Assembly: GCF_007827465.1 (NCBI RefSeq) | Contig: NZ_VISL01000001.1 | Location: 625,001-689,000, forward strand | Length of the DNA stretch: 64,000 nt | DNA from: Dokdonia sp. Hel_I_53 | GTDB lineage: Bacteria; Bacteroidota; Bacteroidia; Flavobacteriales; Flavobacteriaceae | Reading direction: 5' to 3' | In this document: piece after piece, positions 43,481-52,709 of the stretch | Position numbering within the stretch: position 1 is the first letter of the stretch | How the letters are laid out: each line of letters opens with the position of its first letter | Position numbers and translations under genes: made by a program | The notes under the pieces: model-generated | What the model saw: only the letters and a program-made list of their open reading frames with translations | The model's database searches: none | What the model was told of the DNA's origin: nothing

Positions 43481-46336
43481 ATGATAGACCACGAAGAACG
43501 TATTGAAGTATACGGCGCACGAGCCCACAATTTAAAAAATATTGACGTCACAATCCCACGAGAAAAATTAGTGGTGATTACTGGTCTATCAGGAAGTGGG
43601 AAAAGTTCGCTAGCTTTTGATACGATCTATGCAGAAGGTCAGAGACGTTATATTGAAACATTTTCTGCTTATGCTAGACAGTTCTTAGGCAGTCTAGAAC
43701 GTCCTGATGTAGATAGAATTCAAGGTTTATCACCAGTTATAGCAATAGAACAAAAAACTACTAGTAAAAGCCCACGATCTACCGTGGGAACCATAACAGA
43801 GATTTACGACTTTTTGCGACTATTATATGCCCGCGCAAGTGACGCTTATTCTTACAATACTGGTGAGAAAATGGTTAGTTATAATGATGAGCAAATACAA
43901 CAATTAATTACAGAAAGTTTTGAAGGAAAACGCATTAATATCCTTGCCCCTACAATAAGATCACGAAAAGGTCATTATCGCGAACTTTTTGAGCAGATAG
44001 CTAAACAAGGTTTTCTTAAAGTAAGAGTAGACGGTGAAGTAAGGGATATCATTAAGGGCATGAAGCTAGACCGCTATAAAATGCATGATATCGAAATTGT
44101 AGTAGATAGAATGCTTGTAAAAAAAGGTGATCAAGATGATAAACGCTTGCGCGAAAGTATAGAAACAGCCATGTACCATGGTGATGATGTATTGATGGTA
44201 TTAGACCAAGATACTGGCGATATAAGATATTTTAGTAGAAATCTCATGTGCCCTACAACAGGTATCTCCTACCCTAATCCAGAGCCAAATAATTTCTCTT
44301 TTAATTCACCCAAAGGAGCTTGTGCTAACTGCAACGGTATAGGTGAATTGTATGAAGTAAACCCTAAAAAAGTAATTCCTGATCCTAACAAATCAATAAA
44401 TGCCGGGGGAATTGAACCTCACGGTCCAAAAAAAAATAACTGGATTTTTAAACAATTAAAACTCATTGCAGATCGTTTTGATTTTAATCTTACAGATCCC
44501 ATATCAAAAATCCCAGCAGAAGCTATAGATTTTATACTTTATGGGGGGAAAGAAAAATTTTCTGTTTCTTCAAAAGACCTAGGAGTTACTCGAGATTACA
44601 AAATAGATTTTGAGGGGGTTGCTCACTTTATAGAAAGCACATTTAAAGATAGTGAATCAACCTCTTTAGTGAGATGGGCAAAGGGATATATGGACAAAGT
44701 AAACTGTCCAGTTTGCAACGGTTCACGATTACGTAAAGAGTCTCTGTATTTTAAAGTTGATAATAAAAGTATTGCAGAGCTAGCTGTAATGGATATACTC
44801 GAACTTAAAGAATGGTTTTTAGATTTAGACAGTAGGATTTCTGAAAAGCAACAACAAATAGCCTCTGAAGTTGTCAAAGAAATAAGATCAAGAATTCAAT
44901 TTCTTGTTGATGTAGGACTTACCTACCTCAATTTAAATAGAAGTTCAAAATCACTATCTGGGGGTGAAGCACAGCGTATACGTCTAGCTACACAAATTGG
45001 CTCACAATTGGTAGGTGTATTGTATATTTTGGATGAACCTAGTATTGGACTTCACCAAAGAGATAATGAAAAGCTTATTAACTCATTAGTTTCTTTACGA
45101 GATATAGGCAATTCTGTAATTGTAGTAGAGCATGACAAGGATATGATAGAGCGTGCAGATCATGTAATTGATATAGGTCCAAAAGCAGGCCGTTTTGGAG
45201 GTGAGATCATAAGTGAAGGAACTCCAGAAGAATTATTAACACAACACACCCTCACAGCACAATACCTTAATGGAGAAAAAGAAATAAAAATCCCAGAACA
45301 GAGACGTAAAGGAAATGGCAAATTTATAGAACTTAAAGGAGCTACTGGGAATAACTTAAAGAATGTCTCAATTAAATTACCGCTTGGCAAAATGATTGCT
45401 GTAACTGGCGTCTCTGGTAGTGGAAAGTCTACGCTGATTAATGAGACCCTGTACCCTATTATGAATGCTCATTATTTTAATGGAGTTAAAGTTCCAATGC
45501 CTTATAAAAGTATTAAAGGACTAGATAATTGCGATAAAGTAATAGACATAAATCAATCTCCCATAGGTCGTACGCCACGCAGTAATCCAGCAACATATAC
45601 CAAAGCTTTTGATGAAATAAGAAGTCTCTTTGCAAAAACTCCAGAGGCTCTTATACGAGGTTATAAGCCAGGTCGCTTTAGTTTTAATGTTAAAGGTGGT
45701 AGGTGTGAGACATGTCGAGGTGGAGGATTGCGGGTTATAGAAATGAATTTCTTACCTGATGTTTATGTTGAGTGTGAAACATGTCAAGGGAAACGATTTA
45801 ATAGAGAAACACTTGAGATTAGATATAAAGGAAAGTCCATCGCAGATGTGTTAGAAATGACTATCAACGAAGCAACAGACTTTTTTGAAAACATACCAAA
45901 AATATATCGAAAAGTAAAAACGATAAAAGATGTTGGTTTAGGTTATATTACGCTAGGTCAACAAAGCACTACGCTCTCTGGAGGTGAAGCACAGCGTATT
46001 AAACTTGCAACTGAGCTTAGTAAACGTGATACAGGTAATACGTTTTATATATTAGATGAACCTACTACAGGTCTACATTTTGAAGATATTAGAGTTCTAA
46101 TGGAGGTTCTCAATAAACTAGTTGATAAAGGAAACACAATATTGATTATAGAACATAATTTGGATGTAGTTAAAATGGCAGATCACATTATAGATATAGG
46201 CTATGAAGGTGGGAAAAATGGTGGCGAGGTTATTGCGGTAGGAACACCAGAACAGATTATAAAAAAAGGAAAAGGTTACACCGCTTCATTTTTAAAAAAA
46301 GAAATGAAGACTTATAAAACAGCAGTAACTCTTTAA
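43481..46336 (+). CDS. uvrA: Excinuclease ABC subunit A
   Basis: 951 residues, family length. The start at ATG 43481 (MIDHEERIEVYGARAHNLKN) gives the standard UvrA N-terminus; a TTG at 43469 would add four. Two ABC modules: Walker A GLSGSGKSSLAFDTIYAEGQ near residue 33 and GVSGSGKSTL near 640; signature LSGGEAQRIRLATQ and LSGGEAQRIKLATE; Walker B ILDEPSIGLH and ILDEPTTGLH. Zinc modules: CPTTGISYP...CANC and CETCRGGG...CETCQG. UvrA scans DNA for bulky lesions and loads UvrB. No other uvr gene is present in the window. Confidence 0.97.
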   Translation: MIDHEERIEVYGARAHNLKNIDVTIPREKLVVITGLSGSGKSSLAFDTIYAEGQRRYIETFSAYARQFLGSLERPDVDRIQGLSPVIAIEQKTTSKSPRSTVGTITEIYDFLRLLYARASDAYSYNTGEKMVSYNDEQIQQLITESFEGKRINILAPTIRSRKGHYRELFEQIAKQGFLKVRVDGEVRDIIKGMKLDRYKMHDIEIVVDRMLVKKGDQDDKRLRESIETAMYHGDDVLMVLDQDTGDIRYFSRNLMCPTTGISYPNPEPNNFSFNSPKGACANCNGIGELYEVNPKKVIPDPNKSINAGGIEPHGPKKNNWIFKQLKLIADRFDFNLTDPISKIPAEAIDFILYGGKEKFSVSSKDLGVTRDYKIDFEGVAHFIESTFKDSESTSLVRWAKGYMDKVNCPVCNGSRLRKESLYFKVDNKSIAELAVMDILELKEWFLDLDSRISEKQQQIASEVVKEIRSRIQFLVDVGLTYLNLNRSSKSLSGGEAQRIRLATQIGSQLVGVLYILDEPSIGLHQRDNEKLINSLVSLRDIGNSVIVVEHDKDMIERADHVIDIGPKAGRFGGEIISEGTPEELLTQHTLTAQYLNGEKEIKIPEQRRKGNGKFIELKGATGNNLKNVSIKLPLGKMIAVTGVSGSGKSTLINETLYPIMNAHYFNGVKVPMPYKSIKGLDNCDKVIDINQSPIGRTPRSNPATYTKAFDEIRSLFAKTPEALIRGYKPGRFSFNVKGGRCETCRGGGLRVIEMNFLPDVYVECETCQGKRFNRETLEIRYKGKSIADVLEMTINEATDFFENIPKIYRKVKTIKDVGLGYITLGQQSTTLSGGEAQRIKLATELSKRDTGNTFYILDEPTTGLHFEDIRVLMEVLNKLVDKGNTILIIEHNLDVVKMADHIIDIGYEGGKNGGEVIAVGTPEQIIKKGKGYTASFLKKEMKTYKTAVTL

Positions 46337-46400
46337 TAGAGAAGATTTAGTTCAAGGAAATAAAGAGATTTAGTAGTCTCCAATAAAGAAATAAATATAC

Positions 46401-47090
46401 ATGAGAAACGAAAATAGACCGAAGGGATGGAATGAAAACAAAACAAATGACTCTTGGGCCATCTTTAAGATAATGGGAGAATTTGTAAATGGCTTTGAAA
46501 AAATGAGTCGTATCGGTCCTTGTGTTTCCATTTTTGGAAGTGCCCGCACAAAACCCGATAATAAATATTATCAACTCTCCGTTGAAGTTGCCGAAAAGAT
46601 TGCTGAGAATGGATATGGAGTTATCACAGGAGGAGGCCCTGGAATTATGGAAGCAGGAAATAGAGGAGCACACCTCGCAGGTGGTACTTCAGTAGGACTT
46701 AATATAGACCTTCCTTTTGAGCAACACGACAATCCGTATATTGACAGTGATAAAAGTTTAGATTTTGACTACTTCTTTGTTCGTAAAGTCATGTTTGTAA
46801 AGTACTCACAGGGATTTGTAGTCATGCCAGGTGGATTTGGAACACTAGATGAACTTTTTGAAGCTATTACTCTAATTCAAACACATAAAATACAGAAGTT
46901 CCCAATTATTTTGGTAGGAACAGAATTTTGGAGCGGTCTTATGGAGTGGGTAAAAACAACACTCTTGGATAGCTTTGCAAATATTAGTGCGAAGGATATT
47001 GATCTTATACATCTTGTGGACACTTCAGATGAAGTCATTGAAGTTTTAAATAACTTTTACGACGAATTTAAATTGAGCCCTAATTTTTAA
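46401..47090 (+). CDS. LOG-family Rossmann-fold protein (TIGR00730 type)
   Basis: 229 residues. The family motif PGGFGTLDELFEA (PGGxGTxxE) lies near residue 142, with GGGPGIMEAGNRGA near 77 and a preceding FGSAR. Members are cytokinin-activating phosphoribohydrolases ('lysine decarboxylase-like' is an old misnomer) or related nucleotide 5'-monophosphate nucleosidases. The plant-hormone activity is known only for some members; the bacterial physiological substrate is unclear. Cytosolic. 64 bases after uvrA on the same strand, so co-transcription is possible. Followed by an extended palindrome copy. Confidence 0.9.
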   Translation: MRNENRPKGWNENKTNDSWAIFKIMGEFVNGFEKMSRIGPCVSIFGSARTKPDNKYYQLSVEVAEKIAENGYGVITGGGPGIMEAGNRGAHLAGGTSVGLNIDLPFEQHDNPYIDSDKSLDFDYFFVRKVMFVKYSQGFVVMPGGFGTLDELFEAITLIQTHKIQKFPIILVGTEFWSGLMEWVKTTLLDSFANISAKDIDLIHLVDTSDEVIEVLNNFYDEFKLSPNF

Positions 47091-47104
47091 AAGATTTTTG
47101 ATGG

Positions 47105-47126
47105 CTACGCTTTCGCGAAAGCGTAG
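47105..47126. repeat. Iterated palindrome, extended copy (intergenic)
   Basis: A perfect 22-base dyad: CTA and TAG around the 16-base form (47108-47123). It lies 14 bases after the LOG-family stop codon. Confidence 0.95.
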
Positions 47127-47189
47127 TTCTTCAAACTCCACCTAACCCCAAAGATTAATTAATATTTATAGCTTTTTAGGCTCTCACTT

Positions 47190-50024
47190 GTGCAAAAAAA
47201 ATTCCAACTAACTTTACGTTTCTTATCCATAATAGCTTTCTCGGTTGCCATAAACGCACAACATGAGACCTCTATTAAAGCACAACTATTAGATGACAAA
47301 AAATCTATAGTTATAGAGCAAAACATTGTTTTGCGCAACACTTCTCAAAATACTTGGAATGAGGTTTACTTAACAGATTGGGCACACAGTTTTTCTAGTA
47401 AAACAACTCCCTTAGCAACCCGATTTGCTGAGTATTATGAGAAGAAGTTTCATCTTGCCAAAGATGAAGATCGTGGTGAAACTAAGGTTTCAAGTATCCT
47501 ATCCAACAACATTGCTCTCGCCTACTCCCGCCCAGAGAAATATCCAGATATTCTAAAAATTGAACTCACAGAACCAGCCCTTCCAGGACAAAGCATACAA
47601 CTAGTTCTTAATTATACAGTGGTTTTACCAGACGCAAAATTTACCGATTACGGTATAACTAAAAATGGAGATTATAATCTTAGGTATTGGTTTATAACAC
47701 CTGCCGCTTATGAGAACGACTGGGTGTATTATAGTAATAAAAACCTTAATGACCGTTACTTCCCGCAAACAGATCTAAAAATAAGCTTTTCAATACCTGA
47801 AGAATATACTCTTATTACCGATCTAGATAAAGAAATTATAAATGAAGGTAATGCGATAAGAGACAAAGTAACTACACTCACTGGAAAACAAAGAACTGAT
47901 GCTAAAATTTTCCTACTTAAAGAATCAAACTACGATGAGGTAAAAACAGACCACGTAACTATTGTGTCGAATTTACATGATTACAAAATTGACCGTCCCA
48001 TACGTGAGCTTATCGCAGACCGCATTGCAGGTTTTCTAAATACAAACTTAGGTGACTACCCGTTTTCTAAAATATTAGTCACAAATTTAGACTACAAAGA
48101 ACAACCTGTCTATGGTCTCAATGAACTTCCTGATTTTATAAGTCCTTTTCCAGATGGCTTTAAATATGAAGTTGAAATTCTTAAAACAACTATTAATAAT
48201 TATGTAAATAATACGCTATTAGTAGACCCAAGGAACGACAGATGGCTTATTGATGGAATTAAAGTCTTTCTATTGCAAGAATACATGGATACGTTCTATC
48301 CAGATTTAAAAATTGTAGGTGACTTTGATAGATTTTGGCTTATAAGACAGTTTTATGCTTCAGAATTAGAGTTTAACGATCAATTTACCATACTTCATAA
48401 TCATATTTCGCGTCTCAACTTAGAGCAGCCTCTTGACACGCCGTATGATAAGCTTATTAAGTATAATAAGAATATAGGATTTTCTTATAAAAGCGGCGTA
48501 GGATTAAATTATCTTAACGACTATTTAGGTGATAATACTGTAGGTAAAGTCATTAAAGAATACTTTAAAAATAATGGAAATACTCCTACGACCTCTTCAA
48601 ATTTTGAAACTCTTTTGAGAGCCAACACTTCAAAGAATGTTGATTGGTTTTTTGAGGATTACCTGACGTCAAACAAGCGTATAGATTACTCGATTAAAAA
48701 AAGTGTTGTAAAAGGAGATTCTATTATTGTTAATATTCGCAACAAAAATAGGAGAACAAGCCCTATACCCGTCTTTGCTTTTAAAAATGATAGTCTCGTA
48801 TCAAAACGATGGATCGATGGATCTCAAAAAAACGCCTTTCTGTCGTATGACAAGGCTACAGTTGATCAATTTATTCTTAACTACGAAGAGGTAGTTCCAG
48901 AATCAAACTTGAGAAATAATTTTGAAAAGCCAGGAACATTATTAAACATAGATAAACCTATTCAATTCAAACTTCTTCAGGATATTGAAAACCCATCAAA
49001 ACATCAGTTGTTTGTTATGCCTGTATTTGAATACAACATATACGATGGCTTTGCACCAGGTTTTAAAATATACAATAAAACGCTACTTAGAAAATCCTTA
49101 GACTTTAAGCTTGAACCACAGTTTGGTTTAAATTCTAAAAAATTATTAGGAAGTGCTTCTATCTCTTACAGGCATGATTTTCAAAATCAAGGTCTTTATG
49201 CAATGAGATATGGGATTTCTGGTTCTACATTTTCATATGCCCCTAATTTACGTTATGACCGAGTTACGCCTTTTATAAATTTTAGTTTTAGAACCTCAAA
49301 TTTAAGAGCAGACAAAAGGCAAAGTGCATCTGCAAGATATATAAGTGTTCAAAGAGAAGAAGACCCTCTTGTTCCATTAGAAACTCCTAATTATGATGTA
49401 CTCAATTTGCGGTACTCAAGATCAAATCCTGGGATTATTAATACTTTAAACTGGAGTGCAGATTTGCAGTTTGCAAAGAACTTTGGTAAAGCATCAGTAA
49501 CTGCATTTTATAGACGTTTGTTTTTAAACAATAGACAGTTGAACCTAAGAGCCTTTGGAGGTTTTTTTACTTATAATAATACGATTGCAGATGGTGATTT
49601 TTTTAGTTTTGCATTAGATAGACCAACAGATTATCTTTTTGATTATAATTACTATGGGAGGTCTGAAGATAGTGGCCTGTTCTCTCAACAAATAATTATT
49701 GCCGAAGGGGGATTTAAATCTCAGCTACAACCAGCCTTTGCAAATCAATATCTAGTTACGTTAAACGCAAGTACAACTATTTGGAAATACTTTTATGGTT
49801 ATGGAGACGTTGGTTTAGTTAAAAATAATGGCTTTGATGGGCAAGTAGTTTTTGACTCTGGTATACAAGTTAGTCTATTAGATGACTATTTTGAATTATT
49901 TTTTCCTATATACTCAAACCTTGGTTGGGAAGTTGCAGATAAGAATTATGATCAAAAAATTAGATTTAAAGTTCAAATAGGAATTAATACACTTATAGGA
50001 CTTTTCTCTCGCAAGTGGTATTAA
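47190..50024 (+). CDS. M1-peptidase-like protein with C-terminal outer-membrane beta-barrel, catalytic motif absent
   Basis: 944 residues from GTG 47190 (no nearby ATG). Signal peptide ~1-23 (LTLRFLSIIAFSVAINAQ). The N-terminal half (~25-560) looks like an M1/gluzincin aminopeptidase: a beta-sandwich with YWFITPAAYENDWVYYS, and later NDRWLIDGIKVFLLQEYMD and VDWFFEDYL, which correspond to the family's W..EG...YL and C-terminal helical motifs. The zinc-binding HExxH is absent at its expected place: the residues before NDRWLIDG contain no His pair, so it cannot be a normal metallopeptidase. The second half (~620-944) is beta-strand-rich with alternating aromatic residues, ending in a terminal aromatic residue (SRKWY), and looks like an outer-membrane barrel. 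I infer a surface or periplasmic binding module held in the outer membrane. Confidence 0.82.
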   Translation: MQKKFQLTLRFLSIIAFSVAINAQHETSIKAQLLDDKKSIVIEQNIVLRNTSQNTWNEVYLTDWAHSFSSKTTPLATRFAEYYEKKFHLAKDEDRGETKVSSILSNNIALAYSRPEKYPDILKIELTEPALPGQSIQLVLNYTVVLPDAKFTDYGITKNGDYNLRYWFITPAAYENDWVYYSNKNLNDRYFPQTDLKISFSIPEEYTLITDLDKEIINEGNAIRDKVTTLTGKQRTDAKIFLLKESNYDEVKTDHVTIVSNLHDYKIDRPIRELIADRIAGFLNTNLGDYPFSKILVTNLDYKEQPVYGLNELPDFISPFPDGFKYEVEILKTTINNYVNNTLLVDPRNDRWLIDGIKVFLLQEYMDTFYPDLKIVGDFDRFWLIRQFYASELEFNDQFTILHNHISRLNLEQPLDTPYDKLIKYNKNIGFSYKSGVGLNYLNDYLGDNTVGKVIKEYFKNNGNTPTTSSNFETLLRANTSKNVDWFFEDYLTSNKRIDYSIKKSVVKGDSIIVNIRNKNRRTSPIPVFAFKNDSLVSKRWIDGSQKNAFLSYDKATVDQFILNYEEVVPESNLRNNFEKPGTLLNIDKPIQFKLLQDIENPSKHQLFVMPVFEYNIYDGFAPGFKIYNKTLLRKSLDFKLEPQFGLNSKKLLGSASISYRHDFQNQGLYAMRYGISGSTFSYAPNLRYDRVTPFINFSFRTSNLRADKRQSASARYISVQREEDPLVPLETPNYDVLNLRYSRSNPGIINTLNWSADLQFAKNFGKASVTAFYRRLFLNNRQLNLRAFGGFFTYNNTIADGDFFSFALDRPTDYLFDYNYYGRSEDSGLFSQQIIIAEGGFKSQLQPAFANQYLVTLNASTTIWKYFYGYGDVGLVKNNGFDGQVVFDSGIQVSLLDDYFELFFPIYSNLGWEVADKNYDQKIRFKVQIGINTLIGLFSRKWY

Positions 50025-50208
50025 TTGTCTATCTATTCCATCTGTTTTGATTTAATAAATCCGCAACAATAAGTTGATTTCAATGTTTTTATTAAATTAT
50101 AATTTGATTTACTGGATTTTTGATACCAAATTGACAAGTGTTTAACAGTAGTTGTGATTGCAATTTGGGTTACTTTTCTTTATTTTTACGCATTGATCAT
50201 TTACATCT

Positions 50209-52617
50209 ATGTCTACAAAACCAAAAAGCCAAGCAGCACTATCGTACGAAGATTTTAAAGCATCTGTAATCGAAGATTATAGAATTGCAGTAACTAGCCG
50301 TGAGTGCAGTCTCTTAGGAAGAAGAGAAGTTCTGACTGGAAAAGCCAAATTTGGAATATTTGGTGATGGAAAAGAACTCCCACAATTAGCTTGGGCTCGT
50401 GCTTTTAAAAAAGGTGATTTTAGATCTGGTTATTATAGAGACCAGACCTTTATGATGGCAATAGACCACCTATCCATAGAAGAATTTTTTGCTGGTTTAT
50501 ATGCGCATACAGATATAGCGTTTGACCCGATGAGTGCAGGAAAGCAAATGGGCGGACACTTTGCTACACATAGCTTGGATCCAGATGGTAACTGGAAAAA
50601 TCTTTTGTCACAAAAAAACTCTAGCTCTGACATTTCACCTACAGCTGGGCAGATGCCAAGACTATTAGGTCTTGCGCAAGCTTCAAAAATATTTAGAGAA
50701 GTAGAAACTACAGATAGCAAAAATTTCTCAAATAAGGGGAATGAAGTGGCTTGGGGAACGATAGGAAATGCAAGTACAAGTGAAGGATTATTTTTTGAAA
50801 CTATAAATGCCGCTGGAGTTCTTCAAGTTCCTATGGTTATTAGTGTTTGGGATGATGAGTATGGTATTTCCGTGCATGCAAAACATCAAACTACTAAGGA
50901 GGATATTTCTAAGATTCTCGCTGGGTTCCAAAGAGATGATCAGGATCAAGGTTATGAGATTATAAAAGTTAATGGATGGGATTATCCAGCTCTTGTTGAT
51001 GCATATGAAAAAGCTGGAAAAATTGCAAGAGAAGAACATGTACCCGTTCTTGTACACGTGGTTGAACTTACTCAACCACAAGGCCACTCTACATCTGGAT
51101 CTCATGAGCGTTATAAAAATCAAGAGAGGTTACAATGGGAAAGAGAAAACGATTGTAACGTAAAATTTAGAGATTGGCTTATAGAACAAGGACTGGCTAC
51201 AGATGAAGAATTAAGTGATCTTGAAAAGGAACTTAAGAAAAAAGTAAGGGATGGTAAAAAAGCGGCTTGGGAAGCATTTTTACAACCTATGCGTGAAGAA
51301 AAAGGCAGAGTTTTAGATTTACTGAGTTCTATTAGTAATAATAGTCCCAATAGCAGTTTCATCTCACCTCTTTATGATCAACTCCTTGAAAATAAAGAAC
51401 CTCTTAAGTCAGACATACTAAGTGTAAGTCGCAAAGTCCTTAGATACACTATAGGCGAGCAAAGCACAGAACGAGAACAACTTCTACAATGGGTAAATGA
51501 GTATATAACAAAAACGCAGCCTAATTATAGTGCACACCTTTATAATGAAACAACATCTGCAGCTACTTCGATTAAAGAAGTTAAACCAGAGTACACTGAA
51601 GAAAATCTAGTAGATGGCCGCGTGATTCTAAGAGACAATTTTGATGTGCTCTTTGATAAAATACCTAACGTATTAATCTTTGGCGAAGATGCTGGAACTA
51701 TAGGTGATGTTAACCAAGGTCTTGAAGGGATGCAAGAAAAATATGGTGAACTTCGAGTTGCAGATACTGGCATACGTGAAGCAACTATCATAGGACAAGG
51801 GATTGGGATGGCTATGAGAGGTCTAAGACCTATTGCAGAAATACAATACCTTGATTATATCTTATATGCAGTTCAAATACTAAGTGATGATCTAGCATCT
51901 TTGAGGTATAGAACTCACGGCAAACAAAAAGCGCCACTTATTGTTAGAACTAGAGGACATAGATTAGAAGGAATCTGGCACAGCGGATCTCAAATGGGCG
52001 CTCTCATTAATTTACTAAGAGGGATGTACATACTTACCCCTCGTAATATGATGAAAGCAGCTGGTTTTTATAATACGCTTCTTGAAAGTGATGAGCCAGC
52101 GGTTGTGGTAGAATGTCTAAATGGATATAGGCTAAAAGAAAACCTTCCATCTAACATCGGTGAGTTTAAAACACCTATCGGCGTTGTAGAAATTATTAAA
52201 GAAGGAACTGATATCACGGTTTTATCTTATGGAAGTACTTTACGTATTGTAATGGATGTCGCAAAAGAGTTAATGACTGTTGGTATCAATATTGAAGTGA
52301 TTGATGCGCAATCTTTATTGCCTTTTGATTTAGAACATAAAGTTGTTGAGAGTATTAAAAAGACTAATCGCTTTATAGTTGTAGACGAGGATATGCCTGG
52401 AGGAGCAAGTGCTTTTCTACTTGATCAAGTGCTTAATAAACAAAATGCATATCAATATCTTGATAGCAAACCTGAGACGCTAACAGCAAATTCTCATAGA
52501 CCTGCTTATGGAACTGATGGAGATTATTTTTCAAAACCATCGATGGACGACATATTTGAAAAAATATACCAAATGATGCATGAAGTGAATCCAGTAGCTT
52601 ATCCACCACTGAGGTAA
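50209..52617 (+). CDS. Fused alpha/beta E1 of a branched-chain-type 2-oxoacid dehydrogenase
   Basis: 802 residues, alpha and beta subunits in one chain. The alpha half has the thiamine-pyrophosphate motif GTIGNASTSEGLFFETINAAG near residue 185 (GDG...NN type) and YGISV. The beta half begins near residue 465, with IFGEDAGTIGDVNQGLEGMQ, DTGIREATIIGQGIGMAMRGLRP and PLIVRTRGHRLEG. Such fused E1 enzymes (2-oxoisovalerate dehydrogenase-like) decarboxylate branched-chain or related 2-oxoacids to give acyl groups for branched fatty acids, the main membrane lipids of Bacteroidota. E2 and E3 are not in the window. Convergent with the PgpH-like gene; a decayed palindrome lies in the gap. Confidence 0.93.
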   Translation: MSTKPKSQAALSYEDFKASVIEDYRIAVTSRECSLLGRREVLTGKAKFGIFGDGKELPQLAWARAFKKGDFRSGYYRDQTFMMAIDHLSIEEFFAGLYAHTDIAFDPMSAGKQMGGHFATHSLDPDGNWKNLLSQKNSSSDISPTAGQMPRLLGLAQASKIFREVETTDSKNFSNKGNEVAWGTIGNASTSEGLFFETINAAGVLQVPMVISVWDDEYGISVHAKHQTTKEDISKILAGFQRDDQDQGYEIIKVNGWDYPALVDAYEKAGKIAREEHVPVLVHVVELTQPQGHSTSGSHERYKNQERLQWERENDCNVKFRDWLIEQGLATDEELSDLEKELKKKVRDGKKAAWEAFLQPMREEKGRVLDLLSSISNNSPNSSFISPLYDQLLENKEPLKSDILSVSRKVLRYTIGEQSTEREQLLQWVNEYITKTQPNYSAHLYNETTSAATSIKEVKPEYTEENLVDGRVILRDNFDVLFDKIPNVLIFGEDAGTIGDVNQGLEGMQEKYGELRVADTGIREATIIGQGIGMAMRGLRPIAEIQYLDYILYAVQILSDDLASLRYRTHGKQKAPLIVRTRGHRLEGIWHSGSQMGALINLLRGMYILTPRNMMKAAGFYNTLLESDEPAVVVECLNGYRLKENLPSNIGEFKTPIGVVEIIKEGTDITVLSYGSTLRIVMDVAKELMTVGINIEVIDAQSLLPFDLEHKVVESIKKTNRFIVVDEDMPGGASAFLLDQVLNKQNAYQYLDSKPETLTANSHRPAYGTDGDYFSKPSMDDIFEKIYQMMHEVNPVAYPPLR

Positions 52618-52660
52618 TTTAGATTAAGAAAATCAATAGGTTGTAATAAAATTAGATTGG

Positions 52661-52686
52661 ATATACGCATTCCCGAAAGCGTATAT
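52661..52686. repeat. Decayed copy of the iterated palindrome (intergenic)
   Basis: ATATACGC and GCGTATAT arms still pair perfectly over 8 bases, but the core reads ATTCCCGAAA instead of TTTCGCGAAA. It marks the convergent gap between the E1 and PgpH-like genes. Confidence 0.7.
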
Positions 52687-52709
52687 CTGCCTAAATAAAT
52701 ATATTTATA

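Noticed and set aside
44144..44157. GCTTGCGCGAAAGT in uvrA
   Set aside because: Two mismatches to the core, no dyad extension; fits the codons for RLRES in a conserved part of the protein.
5610..47126. The repeated palindrome as rho-independent terminator
   Set aside because: No T-run follows any copy, about half of them are inside coding regions, and real terminators with T-runs occur separately.
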